The position numbers and the translations under genes were made by a program. From the NCBI RefSeq assembly GCF_007655135.1, contig NC_045131.1, forward strand, positions 18,894,001 to 18,958,000: 64,000 nt of DNA, in the 5' to 3' direction. The notes beneath the pieces are model-generated. The model worked only from the letters and a program-made list of their open reading frames with translations, made no database searches and was not told the DNA's origin. Position 1 is the first letter of the stretch. The number at the start of each line of letters is the position of its first letter. The stretch is from Punica granatum. Taxonomy: Eukaryota > Streptophyta > Magnoliopsida > Myrtales > Lythraceae. Positions 1 through 10,839 of the stretch are shown here, piece by piece.

Positions 1-278
1 GGCTGCTCCCTCTGCATTTGATCAATTCGTTGATCTTGCCGGTCCATTCTATCACGAATATCTCCGAAAAAAACTTCCAATCTCTCGAATTGTTGTTGCA
101 TGGCTTTCAAAGTAAAAGCAACATCTTGCTGGCAGGCATTACTTCCATCCCCGGTTGTAGATTCATTGCCTTTTCCTGCGAAGCTCATGTTTGCACTATG
201 AAAAGAAAATTGGTGTTAGGACCTCACAACCACTCGCTCACGTGTTTGCCCTCAAATTATCGTCACTCAACATTCGTG
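1..278 (-). pseudogene. Inverted fragment: F-type leader and gag start
   Basis: Read on the minus strand, this stretch matches the end of the untranslated leader and the first about 60 codons of gag in the F-type CRM-like copy at about 24470-24720. The shared parts include the conserved segment before the gag ATG and the coiled-coil-like start of Gag. It is cut by the window edge on its 5' gag side. At about 276-278 it is fused head-on to plus-strand pol sequence, with GTG shared by both partners at the joint. It has no function of its own; it is the relic of an inversion or template-switch junction between two subfamilies. Confidence 0.75.
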
Positions 279-1413
279 CTAGCCATATGTTGCTCGGGAG
301 ACCATGGCAGTTCGACAGGAGAGTGATACATGATGGGTATAGGAACCGATATTCATTTGTAAAGGACGGGAAGAAAGTAACACTTGCACCCTTGACACCG
401 ACTCAAGTGTTTGAGGATCAGATTCGAATTAAAAGGTCTCTTAGTGAGAAGAGTGAAAAAGTGGCTGAAAAGCAAAAAGAGAAAGAGAGTGATCTTGAGA
501 GAAAAGAAAGTGGAGAGAATGTGAAAAACAAGAGTGAAAAGATGGAGAGTTCAGAAAAAAGGTGAGGAAATTGAGTTTTTATGCAAAAGAAAGAGAGCTT
601 AAGGGTGCTTATAAGGCTAATAGACCGATGATCTTGTTCTTGTACAAGGAGGTCTATCTTTCTATTTCTGACCTTGACTCTACTTTGCCTAGTGTTGCTA
701 TTTCTCTCTTGCAGGAATTCGAAGATGTCTTTCCCGAAGAAATGCCGCAGGGACTACCACCAATAAGAGGGATTGAGCATCAGATTGATCTTATTCCAGG
801 AGCTCCTATTCCAAACCGATCGGCCTATCGAAGTAGTCCGGAAGAGGCTAAAGAACTTCAGAGGCAAGTTGAGGAGCTATTGGCCAAAGGACATGTTCGA
901 GAAAGTATGAGCCCATGTGCTGTCCCTGTTCTGCTCGTTCCAAAGAAAGACGGGACTTGGAGAATGTGTGTCGATTGTAGAGCTGTGAACAAGATCACGG
1001 TAAAATATCAACATCCCATTCCTCGATTAGATGACATGTTGGATGAATTGCACAGTTCCGTTATATTTTCTAAGATTGATTTGAAGAGTGGGTACCACCA
1101 GATTCGAATGAAAGAAGGTGATGAATGGAAAACAGCTTTTAAAACCAAGCATGGATTGTATGAGTGGACGGTAATGCCATTTGGTTTAACTAATGCACCC
1201 AGCACTTTTATGCGTCTTATGAATCATGTTTTGCGTGCTTACATTGAGAGATTTGTGGTTGTCTATTTTGATGACATTCTGATATATAGCAGGAGTTTGG
1301 ATGACCATGTTGAACATTTGAGAAGTGTCCTTGAGTCATTAAGACGTGAGAAGCTGTATGCTAATCTCAAGAAGTGTAGCTTTTGCTTTGATAGAGTTGC
1401 TTTTCTTGGTTTC
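279..1413 (+). pseudogene. C-type CRM-like pol, part 1 (post-protease to reverse transcriptase), broken
   Basis: Plus-strand Ty3/Gypsy pol. It starts just after the protease (LLGRPWQFDRR region), passes through a lysine/glutamate-rich linker, and enters reverse transcriptase. Visible RT motifs are [50 protein letters not shown] and the catalytic YFDD at about 1264-1275. A one-base frameshift in the A-rich linker near 560 separates two reading frames. The frame stops at 1413 because Tekay-like element A is inserted there; the same pol resumes at 18634 after A, with the 5-bp duplication gtttc on both sides. The gag and protease ends are missing, replaced by the inverted fragment at 1-278. It cannot be functional. 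Confidence 0.85.
1409..1413. repeat. Target-site duplication of element A, left copy (gtttc)
   Basis: The five bases gtttc precede the element A terminus TGTCACG at 1414 and recur directly after its other terminus at 18629-18633. Undisturbed relatives (for example about 34484) read straight through this site, which confirms the insertion point. Confidence 0.92.
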
Positions 1414-2296
1414 TGTCACGACCCGAAACTTATAGCAGAGTTTCCCCTCTTTTCCTTAACATCCATTATCATATACGCAACTCATATATGTATAATCTGT
1501 TTTCCTAACTCCCAACACATTGAACCAACCCAGCAAGCTCTATATAAACATATAACCACCTAACTAATTCAGATATATGCATAAAACTCTCAGAGATTAC
1601 TCAGTTGCAACCATCATGTAACACAGGCTGAACGAAAAGCTTTCATATATATATATATATAGCATACTTCTACAACACATCCAACCTTTAAACTAACTCG
1701 GCATGCTCTACATGAATATATAATGAGTTTAACGGATTCTAATGTACATATATGCTCTCCATAGTGTGTTCAGCTACAACCATACCACTAAACCAACTAA
1801 CAAAAGTTTCAGGTCGTAACAGGATTGTAACATTTACGAACACTTACTACCTATACTATGGGTGGGCCTACTTGCCAAAATTCTTTGCACTGATCCCCGT
1901 TATCCAAAGTCCTCCTGTGCGGCTAGTCTAGCTCCTAGCTCATCTAGAAAAATGTATGCAAGGGGTGAGCTCAACTCAGTGAGTATGATATTCTAACGTA
2001 AAATGAACTAATATGTTAACATCACAATTCATCACAATCAATCATGTATCTACTTATGTCCGTATTCCACCAGATATAGAATCCAATACCAAGATCATCC
2101 TTTCACACAACTCATATGGCAACCAAATCCAAACAATAATAATATAGCCATAGGGTTGCATTTCCTCGCAACAGAGTTATGACGGTACCGTGACCCCGCA
2201 CACCTCATTCATATCATCCTCAACTCCCAATATCCATGTCTCATGAGCGGGGGCCGCCCACTAACCTCTGGCGGTAAGAGTTGACCTTCATTTATA

Positions 2297-2480
2297 TTCC
2301 GCCGGTCCAGCGGCCGATCATACCCCTACTTATATTCCGCCAGGTCCAGCGGCCGATCTGGCCTCTATATGTATTCCGCCGGGTCTAGCGGCCGATCAAG
2401 TCCCTATTTATATTCCGCCGGGTTCAGCGGCCGATCAAGTCCCTATTTATATTCCGCCGGGTTCAGCGGCCGATCAAGTC
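2297..2480. repeat. LTR minisatellite of element A, left LTR (about 36-37 bp unit)
   Basis: Tandem units of the form attccgccgggtccagcggc followed by cgatcaagtccctatttat. About five units lie here and about two more after element B (9729-9805), against about six in the other LTR. Each unit holds a short inverted repeat (CCGC...GCGG) next to CGGCCG and could fold into a hairpin. Element B landed inside the array. Confidence 0.85.
2476..2480. repeat. Target-site duplication of element B, left copy (aagtc)
   Basis: The bases aagtc lie directly before the B terminus TGATGCGATTC and again directly after the opposite terminus at 9729-9733. Because aagtc recurs in the minisatellite, chance identity is somewhat more likely than usual. 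Confidence 0.8.
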
Positions 2481-3470
2481 TGATGCGATTCTCCCCAAGA
2501 ATGACGAGACCCGACAACTAAAGGAACCCAAGATCGTTCCACGATCAGATTTGATTGACGAACCCTTGACCCGTTGTTTACGACAAAAACAAGAACCTTG
2601 TTATAACTGACCTCAACCCGTTGTTTAATGCGAAACAAGAACCTCGGTTTATAGGAAGACGCCACAAACGGTGATGGAAAGCCGTTTGATAAGTCGATGA
2701 AGACGCCACAAACGGTGGTGGAAAGCCGTTTGATAAGTCGATGATGAACGCCACGGAAACTTCCGATAAGTTCGATTAGTTCTTCAAGAACCAAAGAGAA
2801 TACTCTCACAATTTTCTGAATGTTCCTTTTTATTAAAAATTGACTAAGATGAATATATATAGACATAAAGTAATCCTAATCTGGAAATATCTCCGTCTAT
2901 AGATAAGGAAATTAAAACCAAGAATATCGATAGAGATATGACATAATCTATAAAGATATAAAATCTAAATACACCTAGAATATCTCTATGAGATTTAAAC
3001 TTCAAACAAATCTGATGTTATCTTCTGTTGATCATCAACTATTCTAGAAGCTTCCTCAAACACTTGCTGAATTTAGCCTTGTCCGGAATCTTCTATAACT
3101 TGAATCAAATTGATGGATTTTTGTTGATCACGTGATTCATGTCCAATGGGCCTCCACGAATTTGCTTGAGCCCGAACCTCTTGAATTAGGCCGTTGAGTT
3201 CATCATTAAACTTCTTTGCTCGTGCTCGCGTAATCGGTCCAATTGGAACTTGAACTGGATCCCTTGAAGTCGTGCTACGATTTGCATCATTCCCCTCCTC
3301 TTGAAAAGGATTTGTCCTCAAATCATCACCTACATCAAAAGGAAGCAAATCAGAAACATTAAAAGTAGCACTTACATTGTACTCACCAGGTAAATCTAGT
3401 TTATAAGCATTGTCATTGATGCGCTCCAGGACTTGAAAAGGTCCATCTCCTCTTGGAAGTAGTTTGGAAC
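2481..3470 (-). repeat. Inverted left arm of B: LTR plus last part of pol, reverse orientation
   Basis: The reverse complement of this arm aligns to about 8790-9728. From the inside out it holds the pol C-terminal segment ([20 protein letters not shown], then the PITRARAKKF tail, stop near 3073), the 3' untranslated stretch, and the LTR ending in GCATCA. It differs from the right arm at a few per cent of positions and has a 44-bp tandem duplication at about 2656-2743 that the right arm lacks. At 3468-3470 the bases aac are shared by pol and LTR at the fold-back joint. Confidence 0.88.
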
Positions 3471-3715
3471 TTATCGGAAGTTTCTGTGGCGTTCATGATC
3501 GACTTATCAAACGGCTTTCCATTACCGTTTGTGGCGTCTTCCTATATACCGAGGTTCTTGTTTCGCATTAAACAACGGGTTGAGGTCAGTTATACCAAGG
3601 TTCTTGTTTTTGTCGTAAACAACGGGTCGAGGGTTTATCACTCAAATCTTATCGTCGAACGATCTTGGGTTCCTTTAGTTGTCGGGTCTCGTCATTCTTG
3701 GCGGGAATCGCATCA
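3471..3715 (+). repeat. Element B 5' LTR remnant (lower R and U5 only)
   Basis: 245 bp corresponding to 9484-9728 of the 3' LTR, with only about three mismatches. U3, the TATA region and the start of R are missing. In the 3' LTR, the position equivalent to the joint lies about 85 bp downstream of the TATA-like tctatatata (9391-9400), so the remnant starts shortly after the expected transcription start. It contains the duplicated GGTTCTTG...AACGGGT motif found in all CRM-like LTRs here. Confidence 0.88.
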
Positions 3716-4405
3716 TTTGGTATCAGAGCATCAGGCTCCAAATCGGGTTTATCCTATCCCTTTTTTTGTTTCAATTTGCTGAGTTCCGCTTCGTCGAGTT
3801 TGTTCTTTGTGGATTGTTAGCAGAAAAAAAAAAGAGTTGAAAAAAAAAAATTTCGGCCAAAAAAAAAACACACAGCTGAAAAAAAAATAGAGCTGAAAAA
3901 AAAAGAGAGAGAAAAAATCGGCCAAAAAAATACAGAGCTGAAAAAAAAAGAAGGATCGAAAGAAAAGAAATAAGACATCATTGTCAATTTTATCCAAATT
4001 TTTTACATCAGACCATTCTAAAGTTGTTATTTCTCGTTCTTTGTAATCTGCATTGATTCTGATCCCATAATTTCATATAACATTCTGGTTTATTTAATCC
4101 TTCATAATAGTTGCCTTTTCTCTTGCTTCTTTTCTTCCTAAAATTTCCTTTGATCATTAATTTTCTTTGATGAGTTCTTGGTGATTTGTTGCTGGAAAAT
4201 TTGGAGTTGTTTGTTTAGTTCCAAAGGAACTGAAAGAGAATTGTCGAGTGGAAAAAGGCAAGAGCGGTGAGAATATTAGAGGGTTAAAAGCCACATATTT
4301 TGTTGAGTGAAAACACGAGTGTAGAGTGATTCACATTCTTGAGTGTAAACACGTAAGGGAGAGAATTGTGAGGTCCATTCTTTCTAACTTTATTTTGCAG
4401 CAATC
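3716..4405 (+). promoter_or_regulatory. Element B primer site and untranslated leader
   Basis: The LTR end catca is followed by tt and TGGTATCAGAGC (3718-3729), complementary to the 3' end of initiator-type tRNA-Met. The leader has an A-rich tract broken by short G-containing words (about 3822-3962). A GGTGAG donor-like site near 4266 and a CTAAC...TTTTGCAG acceptor-like site ending at 4400 lie just before the gag ATG at 4406. Equivalent elements occur in the other subfamilies' leaders. Confidence 0.8.
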
Positions 4406-5450
4406 ATGTCTCACAACAGTGCTAAGAGTATTCCCGAAGGTGCAACGGAATTGGCTGATTCGAAAATACTTATAGAGGCCACGATGAGTGAGATGAGGCG
4501 TGTGATGCGGTTGGAGTTTGAGCAGGTTCATGAACGGATAGATCTGATAGAGAATAAACGTGTGGAGCAGCCACGAAACGCTCCTAATGCACGTAGGAGG
4601 GAAAGAGTTCAACCGAGGGAAGTGAGGGTTGAAGATGAAGAGATTTATGGGGCTGGTTTTGATGAAGATGATCGAGATTCGGTTGTTAGTAATAGGAGAC
4701 ATGGAGGGCGGTTTAGAGAAGATAGGAATCGGGAAGATAATAACTTGGATAGTATTAAGATGAAAATCCCATCGTTCCAGGGAAAGAGTGATCCCGAAGC
4801 ATACCTTGAGTGGGAGAAAAAGGTGGAGTTTGTATTTGATTGTTATAGTTATTCCGAGCTGAAGAAAGTCAAATTGGCAGCAATTGAATTCTCGGATTAT
4901 GCAATTGTTTGGTGGGATCAATTGATGATAAATAGGCGAAGAAATAGAGAGCCACCTATAGATACGTGGGAGGAAATGAAAAGGGTGATGAGGAAGCGAT
5001 TTGTTCCTAGTTATTACTACCGGGAGCTGTATAATACGTTACAAAGTCATGATGGAAGGTAACCGGAGTGTAGAGGAATATTTTAAGGAGATGGAAGTGG
5101 CCATGATTAGAGCTAACGTAGAGGAGGATCGGGAGGCTACTATGGCAAGATTTTTGGCTGGATTGAACCGAGAAATTCAAAATGCCGTTGAATTACAACA
5201 TTATGTGGAGTTGGAGGATATGGTGCACATGGCCATCAAGATTGAGAACCAGTTCAAGAGGAGAGGCAATACACGTGCAAGCCAAAGTCCAAGCACATCC
5301 ACTTGGAAACCGAATCAGTGGAAGAAAGATGAGAAGCAATCCACGTCGATGTTGAAAACCAAGCAAAAGCAAGAAGCAACCAGCCATGTTCCTCAAGGTA
5401 AAACCGACATTTCTACCTCTAGGAATCGTGACATTAAGTGTTTTAAATGC

Positions 5451-5482
<32 letters not shown>

Positions 5483-6014
5483 AAACAAGCGGGTCATGGT
5501 GATGCGAGACAATGGTGACATTGTGACCGACACTGAAGATTCCGACACCGATGACATGCCCCCATTGGAGGACGTTCCCGAAGAGGAATATTTAGCTCCA
5601 GATGCATTGACATTGGTGGCAAGGAGAGCATTAAGCTTGCAAACAAAAGGAGTTGAAGAAGTGCAGTGGGAGAACATCTTTCACACTAGGTGCTACATCA
5701 AAGACAAGGTATGTAGTGTGATTATTGATGGTGGTAGTTGTACTAATGTCGCAAGCGCAACAATGGTGGAAAAATTAAGACTGCCCATGGTGAAGCACCC
5801 TAGGCCGTACAAGCTGCAATGGTTGAATGATAGTGGTGAGATAAGGGTGAACAAGCAGGTGTTAGTTGCATTTCGAATCGGTAAATACGAAGATGAAGTG
5901 TTGTGTGATGTAGTACCGATGCAAGCAGGACACTTGTTGCTAGGGCGTCCATGGCAATTTGATAGACGAGTGAAGCATGATGGCTTTACGAACAAATACT
6001 CCTTTTGTACTTAA
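4406..6014 (+). pseudogene. Element B gag and protease, frameshifted
   Basis: The ATG at 4406 opens Gag: an N-terminal helical, charged segment, then the retrotransposon Gag core (IPSFQGKSDPEAYLEWEKKV, YAIVWWDQL, RRFVPSYYYRELY). A CCHC zinc knuckle (CFKCQGRGHIASQC) lies near 5440-5480, and the aspartic protease has the IIDGGSCTNVAS active-site motif at about 5720-5755. One extra base near 5045 shifts the frame within Gag; another one-base change near 6007 ends the frame before the pol linker. Gag would form the particle and bind genomic RNA, and the protease would process the polyprotein. Intact relatives in the window show that this was one continuous gag-pol frame. Confidence 0.88.
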
Positions 6015-9000
6015 TCAACGATCAATCACTCTTGTACCATTGACTCCGCAGCAAGTATATGAGGATCAAGTGAGATTGCAAAAAGAGAGTGATCAAAAGA
6101 AAGAGAGTGAACAGAAGAAAAAGAGTGAAAATCAGAGAGAGGCCGAGAAAAATGAGAGAGAAAAAGAAAATCAAAATTCGGCAATTGAGAGAAAATCAGA
6201 GAGAAAACAAAAGAATTTTTATGCAACAATGGGAGAAATTAGGCAAGTAATGTTTTTAAATCAGCCGATGATTGTACTTTTGTACAAAGAGGCATTTTTC
6301 AATACTAACGAACTTGATATCGCTCTGCCTAGATCTGTTGTTTCTCTTTTGCAGGAGTATGAGGATGTCTTTCCCGAGGAAACACCACATGGGTTACCTC
6401 CAATCCGAGGGATTGAATATCAAATTGATTTTGTTCCCGGTGCGACAATTCCAAACCGACTAGCTTATAGGAGCAATCCTGAGGAGACAAAGGAGTTTCA
6501 ACGGCAGGTAAGTGAGTTGTTGGAGAAAGGGTACGTGAGGGAAGGCATGAGTCCATGCGCCGTTCCGGTTATACTTGTACCTAAGAAGGATGGGACGTGG
6601 AGAATGTGCGTTGATTGCCGAGCAATCAACAACATAACGGTAAAGTATCGTCATCCTATTCCTCGCTTAGATGATATGTTGGATGAGCTACATGGTTCTT
6701 GTGTATTTTCTAAAATTGATTTAAAAAGTGGTTATCATCAGATTAGAATGAAAGAAGGAGATGAATGGAAAACTGCCTTTAAAACAAAATACGGTTTGTA
6801 TGAATGGCTAGTTATGCCTTTTGGTTTGACTAATGCTCCAAGCACTTTTATGCGACTTATGAATCATGTTTTGCGTGCATTTATAGGTGGATTTGTGGTT
6901 GTCTACTTTGATGATATACTCATTTACAGCAAAAACTTAGATGATCATAAGGTATATTTGAAATCCGTTTTAGATGTGCTTAGGAAGGAAAAGTTATTTG
7001 CTAATATGAAGAAGTGTACTTTTTGCACCGATAAGCTTGTATTTTTAGGATTTGTTGTTAGTGCACAAGGTATACGGGTTGATGAGGAGAAGGTACATGC
7101 AATCCAAGAGTGGCCTAACCCTACAAGTGTAAGTAATGTTCGTAGTTTTCAAGGATTTGCTAGTTTCTACCGGCGGTTCGTGAAGGACTTTAGTAGCATA
7201 GCAGCACCACTTACTGAAGTGATCAAGAAAAACGTTGGATTTAGATGGGGAGAAGAACAAGAGAAGGCGTTTCAACTATTCAAAGAGAAACTGACCAACG
7301 CTCCTTTATTATCTTTACCTAACTTTTCTAAAACTTTTGAGATTGAATGTGATGCTTCAGGTGTTGGTATAGGTGCAGTTCTCATGCAGGAAGGACGACC
7401 AATTGCTTACTTCAGCAAAAAACTAAGCGGGGCAGCCTTAAACTATCCAACTTATGATAAAGAGTTGTATGCATTGGTTCGAGCTTTAGAGACGTGGCAG
7501 CACTACCTATGGCCTAAGGAGTTCGTGATACACACCGATCATGAGTCCTTGAAACACTTGAAGGGCCAACACAAACTAAACAAAAGACATGCCCGATGGG
7601 TGGAGTTCATTGAGACGTTTCCATACGTCATTCGGTATAAGCAAGGTAAGGAGAATGTAGTCGTCGATGCACTTTCTCGCTGGTATGCATTTCTCTCTAC
7701 ACTTGATGCAAAATTGCTTGGTTTTGAGCACATTAAAAATTTATATGCTAATGACCATGAATTTTGTGAGGAATATCGAGCTTTTGAGAAAATTCCTTGT
7801 GGTAAGTTCTTTAGGCATGATGGGTTTCTGTTTCGAGAGAATAAGTTATGCGTGCCAAATTGTTCCCTGAGAGAGTTATTAGTGCAGGAATCACATGGTG
7901 GGGGATTAATGGGACATTTTGGAGTTACAAAGACTTTAGCTATTTTGCAAGAACACTTCTATTGGCCACATATGAAAAGAGATGTTGAGAGAATTTGTGG
8001 TAGATGCATTACGTGTAGGCAAGCTAAATCCAGAGTGCAGCCTAACGGTTTGTATACTCCTTTACCAATTCCTAGTGAGCCTTGGATTGATATTTCAATG
8101 GACTTTGTGTTAGGATTACCTAGGACTAAACGTGGGAGAGATTCAATTTTTGTGGTTGTGGATAGATTTTCTAAGATGGCACACTTTATTCCATGTCACA
8201 AAACGGATGATGCCTCGCATGTTTCTGATTTGTTCTTTAGGGAGATTGTGAGGTTACATGGCATGCCTAGAACAATTGTTTCGGATAGAAATGCTAAGTT
8301 CTTGAGCTATTTTTGGAAGACTTTGTGGTGTAAGTTAGGTACTAAGCTGTTATTTTCTACTACTTGTCACCCACAAACTGATGGTCAAACGGAAGTAGTA
8401 AATAGAACTTTGTCTACTTTGTTGAGGGCAATCATAAAAAAAAAACATTAAAACATGGGAAGAGTGTTTACCACATGTTGAGTTTGCTTATAACAGATAT
8501 GTTCATTCCGCTACTAAATTTTCACAATTTGAAGTTGTTTATGGATTTAATCCTTTAACTCCATTGGATTTATCTCCTTTACCTTTGACTGAGCATGTTA
8601 ATTTAGATGGCAAAAAGAAAGCTGAATTTGTCAAGCAGATTCATGAGAAAACAAGACTCAACATTGAGCGAAAAATGGAGCAGTATACAAAACACGCCAA
8701 CAAGGGCCGTCATAAGCTGATTTTTGAACCCGGAGATTGGGTTTGGTTGCATATGAGGAAAGAGAGATTTCCGGCGCAAAGACGTTCCAAACTGCTTCCA
8801 AGAGGAGATGGACCTTTTCAAGTCCTGGAGCGCATCAATGACAATGCTTATAAACTAGACTTACCTGGTGAGTACAATGTAAGTGCTACTTTTAATGTTT
8901 CTGATTTACTTCCTTTTGATGTAGGTGATGATTTGAGGACAAATCCTTTTCAAGAGGAGGGGAATGATGCAAATCGTAGCACGACTTCAAGGGATCCAGT

Positions 9001-9181
9001 TCAAGTTCCAATTGGACTGATTACGCGAGCACGAGCAAAGAAGTTTAAAGATGAACTCAACGGCCTAATTCAAGAGGTTCGGGCTCAAGCAAATTCGTGG
9101 AGGCCCATTGGACATGAATCACGTGATCACCAAAAATCCATCAATTTGATTCAAGTTATAGAAGATTCCGGACAAGGCTAA
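5977..9181 (+). pseudogene. Element B pol: reverse transcriptase, RNase H, integrase, CRM-like tail
   Basis: The longest coding stretch of the window. RT motifs run from [13 protein letters not shown] through [11 protein letters not shown] to YFDD (about 6904-6915). RNase H starts with [17 protein letters not shown] near 7340 and includes [10 protein letters not shown]. The integrase has its HHCC zinc site (about 7890-8020) and the DDE core: DISMDF near 8090, IVSDRNAKF near 8275, and the region around [11 protein letters not shown] near 8380. An extra A in the run of A residues near 8440 shifts the frame; the second frame carries the integrase C-terminus and a tail with LITRARAKKF, ending at 9181. 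No type-I chromodomain is visible. The tail resembles the CR-type ending described for CRM elements, so the clade call is likely but not proven. Confidence 0.88.
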
Positions 9182-9216
9182 ATTCAGCAAGTGTTTGAGG
9201 AAGCTTCTAGAATAGT

Positions 9217-9728
9217 TGATGATCAACAGAAGATAACATCAGATTTGTTTGAAGTTTAAATCTCATAGAGATATTCTAGGAGTATTTAGATTTTATATCT
9301 TTATAGATTATGTCATATCTCTATCGATATTCTTGGTTTTAATTTCCTTATCTATAGGAGGAGATATGACCAGATTAGGATTACTTTATGTCTATATATA
9401 TTCATCTTAGTCCATTTTTAATGGGAGGAACATTCAGAAAATTGTGAGAGTATTCTCTTTGGTTCTTGAAGAACTAATCAAACTTATCGGAAGTTTCCGT
9501 GGCGTTCATCATCGACTTATCAAACGGCTTTCCATTACCGTTTGTGGCGTCTTCCTATATACCGAGGTTCTTGTTTCGCATTAAACAACGGGTTGAGGTC
9601 AGTTATACCAAGGTTCTTGTTTTTGTCGTAAACAACGGGTCGAGGGTTTATCACTCAAATCTGATCGTCGAACGATCTTGGGTTCCTTTAGTTGTCGGGT
9701 CTCGTCATTCTTGGCGGGAATCGCATCA
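9217..9728 (+). repeat. Element B 3' LTR
   Basis: The LTR probably starts at TGATGATC (9217), which would pair with the terminal GCATCA as a TGATG/CATCA inverted repeat; this start is inferred because no second U3 start is available for comparison. A TATA-like tctatatata is at 9391-9400. Two related copies of a GGTTCTTG...AACGGGT motif lie at about 9565-9650. The end at 9728 is firm, because the A LTR sequence resumes at once after it. Confidence 0.75.
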
Positions 9729-9733
9729 AAGTC
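9729..9733. repeat. Target-site duplication of element B, right copy (aagtc)
   Basis: Matches 2476-2480. The element A LTR continues directly after it. Confidence 0.8.
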
Positions 9734-10788
9734 CCTATTTATATTCCGCCGGGTTCGGCGGCCGATCAGGCCCCTTTTATAATCCGCCGGGTCCAGCGAT
9801 CCCATGGCTATAGTCCAACCATCACAAGCATACTAAGCATACACATCTGCTATGTTCCGCAATCATTCAACCACCATCACTTCTATAACCATACATATAT
9901 ATATATATATATATATTTTATTATCATTTTACGATTGAAGAAAGTACTCACTAACACCCCTGAAATGACTACTTAATGAGTCGAGCCTTCCGGAGGTATC
10001 GTCTCCGTCTCCCCAGCCCCTATTCAGTTCAAGCACAAAGGTTAGATAACATGTTCAATAAGGGTACACATATGTATCAGTTTAACTCCCATATTATTTG
10101 ATTGATATAACTAAAATATAAACAATGACATAACGATTTCAATGATATGCTATGCATAATTCAAATCATATCAGCTTAAAATAGCAATTATAATATATGG
10201 AGGGCCAATTCGATCAGCCAAATTCAAGAAGAGTGCAAGGAATTCTAAGTACTTCTTTGGTTCCGAAATACAACTAAATAAGAGCTTATTCAATCAATCC
10301 ATCACATGATATCATTATAATGCATGATAAATTTTCAATTCAGTTCCCTTCTCTAATCCATGGTCAGCTCACAGAATAAAATGTATGCATATATATACCT
10401 ATGCACACACACTTGTCTACATCTATATATGTGTATATATACTTTCAGAAGGGCATAGCTATGTGCCTTAGAAACCCACCAATTTAACCAAGGGTTTTGC
10501 CCCCTGCCCCACAACCGAATTTTTTAACCCATGTAAGTGACCAAACTCATCCCAAAACAACATAAGACTAACTCCAAACATATATCCAACTCAACTTATA
10601 TCATTTAGGAGAAGCTACCAATCTCAACAACTAAAATTCTCAATCTATCCTAATTGAAATGGATGCAAGAAGAGCCACAACTATACACAACATAGTGAAT
10701 ATGGATGTTTAAATCATAGATAATCAACTTACTAATCAATACTCCAAACTTAGTCTTCTTCTCCAAGGATTTTTCTTAACTCAGCTAA

Positions 10789-10839
<51 letters not shown>

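Larger units (their letters stand above)
1414..2480 (-). repeat. Element A 3' LTR, distal part (U5 side)
   Basis: This begins TGTCACGACCCG and matches 16160 onward of the other LTR almost base for base. It carries the block near 2140-2280 that is shared with solo LTR G, and then part of the 36-37-bp CG-rich minisatellite. It is interrupted at 2481 by element B and resumes at 9729. Confidence 0.9.
2481..9728 (+). mobile_element. Element B: CRM-like retrotransposon with a fold-back left end (both termini are U5 ends)
   Basis: From left to right: an inverted copy of pol 3' end plus LTR (2481-3470), a 5'-truncated direct LTR (3471-3715), primer site, leader, gag-pol (4406-9181) and a 3' LTR ending at 9728. 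The outer termini TGATGCGATTC and GAATCGCATCA are exact reverse complements, because both are the 3' (U5) end of the LTR. A normal copy would have a U3 start on the left. The 5-bp duplication aagtc flanks the whole structure, which suggests that this aberrant form integrated in one event. Coding capacity is nearly complete, but single-base frameshifts near 5045, 6007 and 8440 break it. It lies inside the 3' LTR of element A and is therefore younger than A. Confidence 0.85.

Noticed and set aside
3716..3730. tRNA-Met-like sequences next to LTRs
   Set aside because: Only the 12-14 bases complementary to the tRNA 3' end are present. These are primer-binding sites, not tRNA genes.
3749..3997. A Phe-rich minus-strand frame over the leader A-rich tract
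   Set aside because: It arises from translating the T-rich complement of the leader; equivalent frames are absent in sister leaders.
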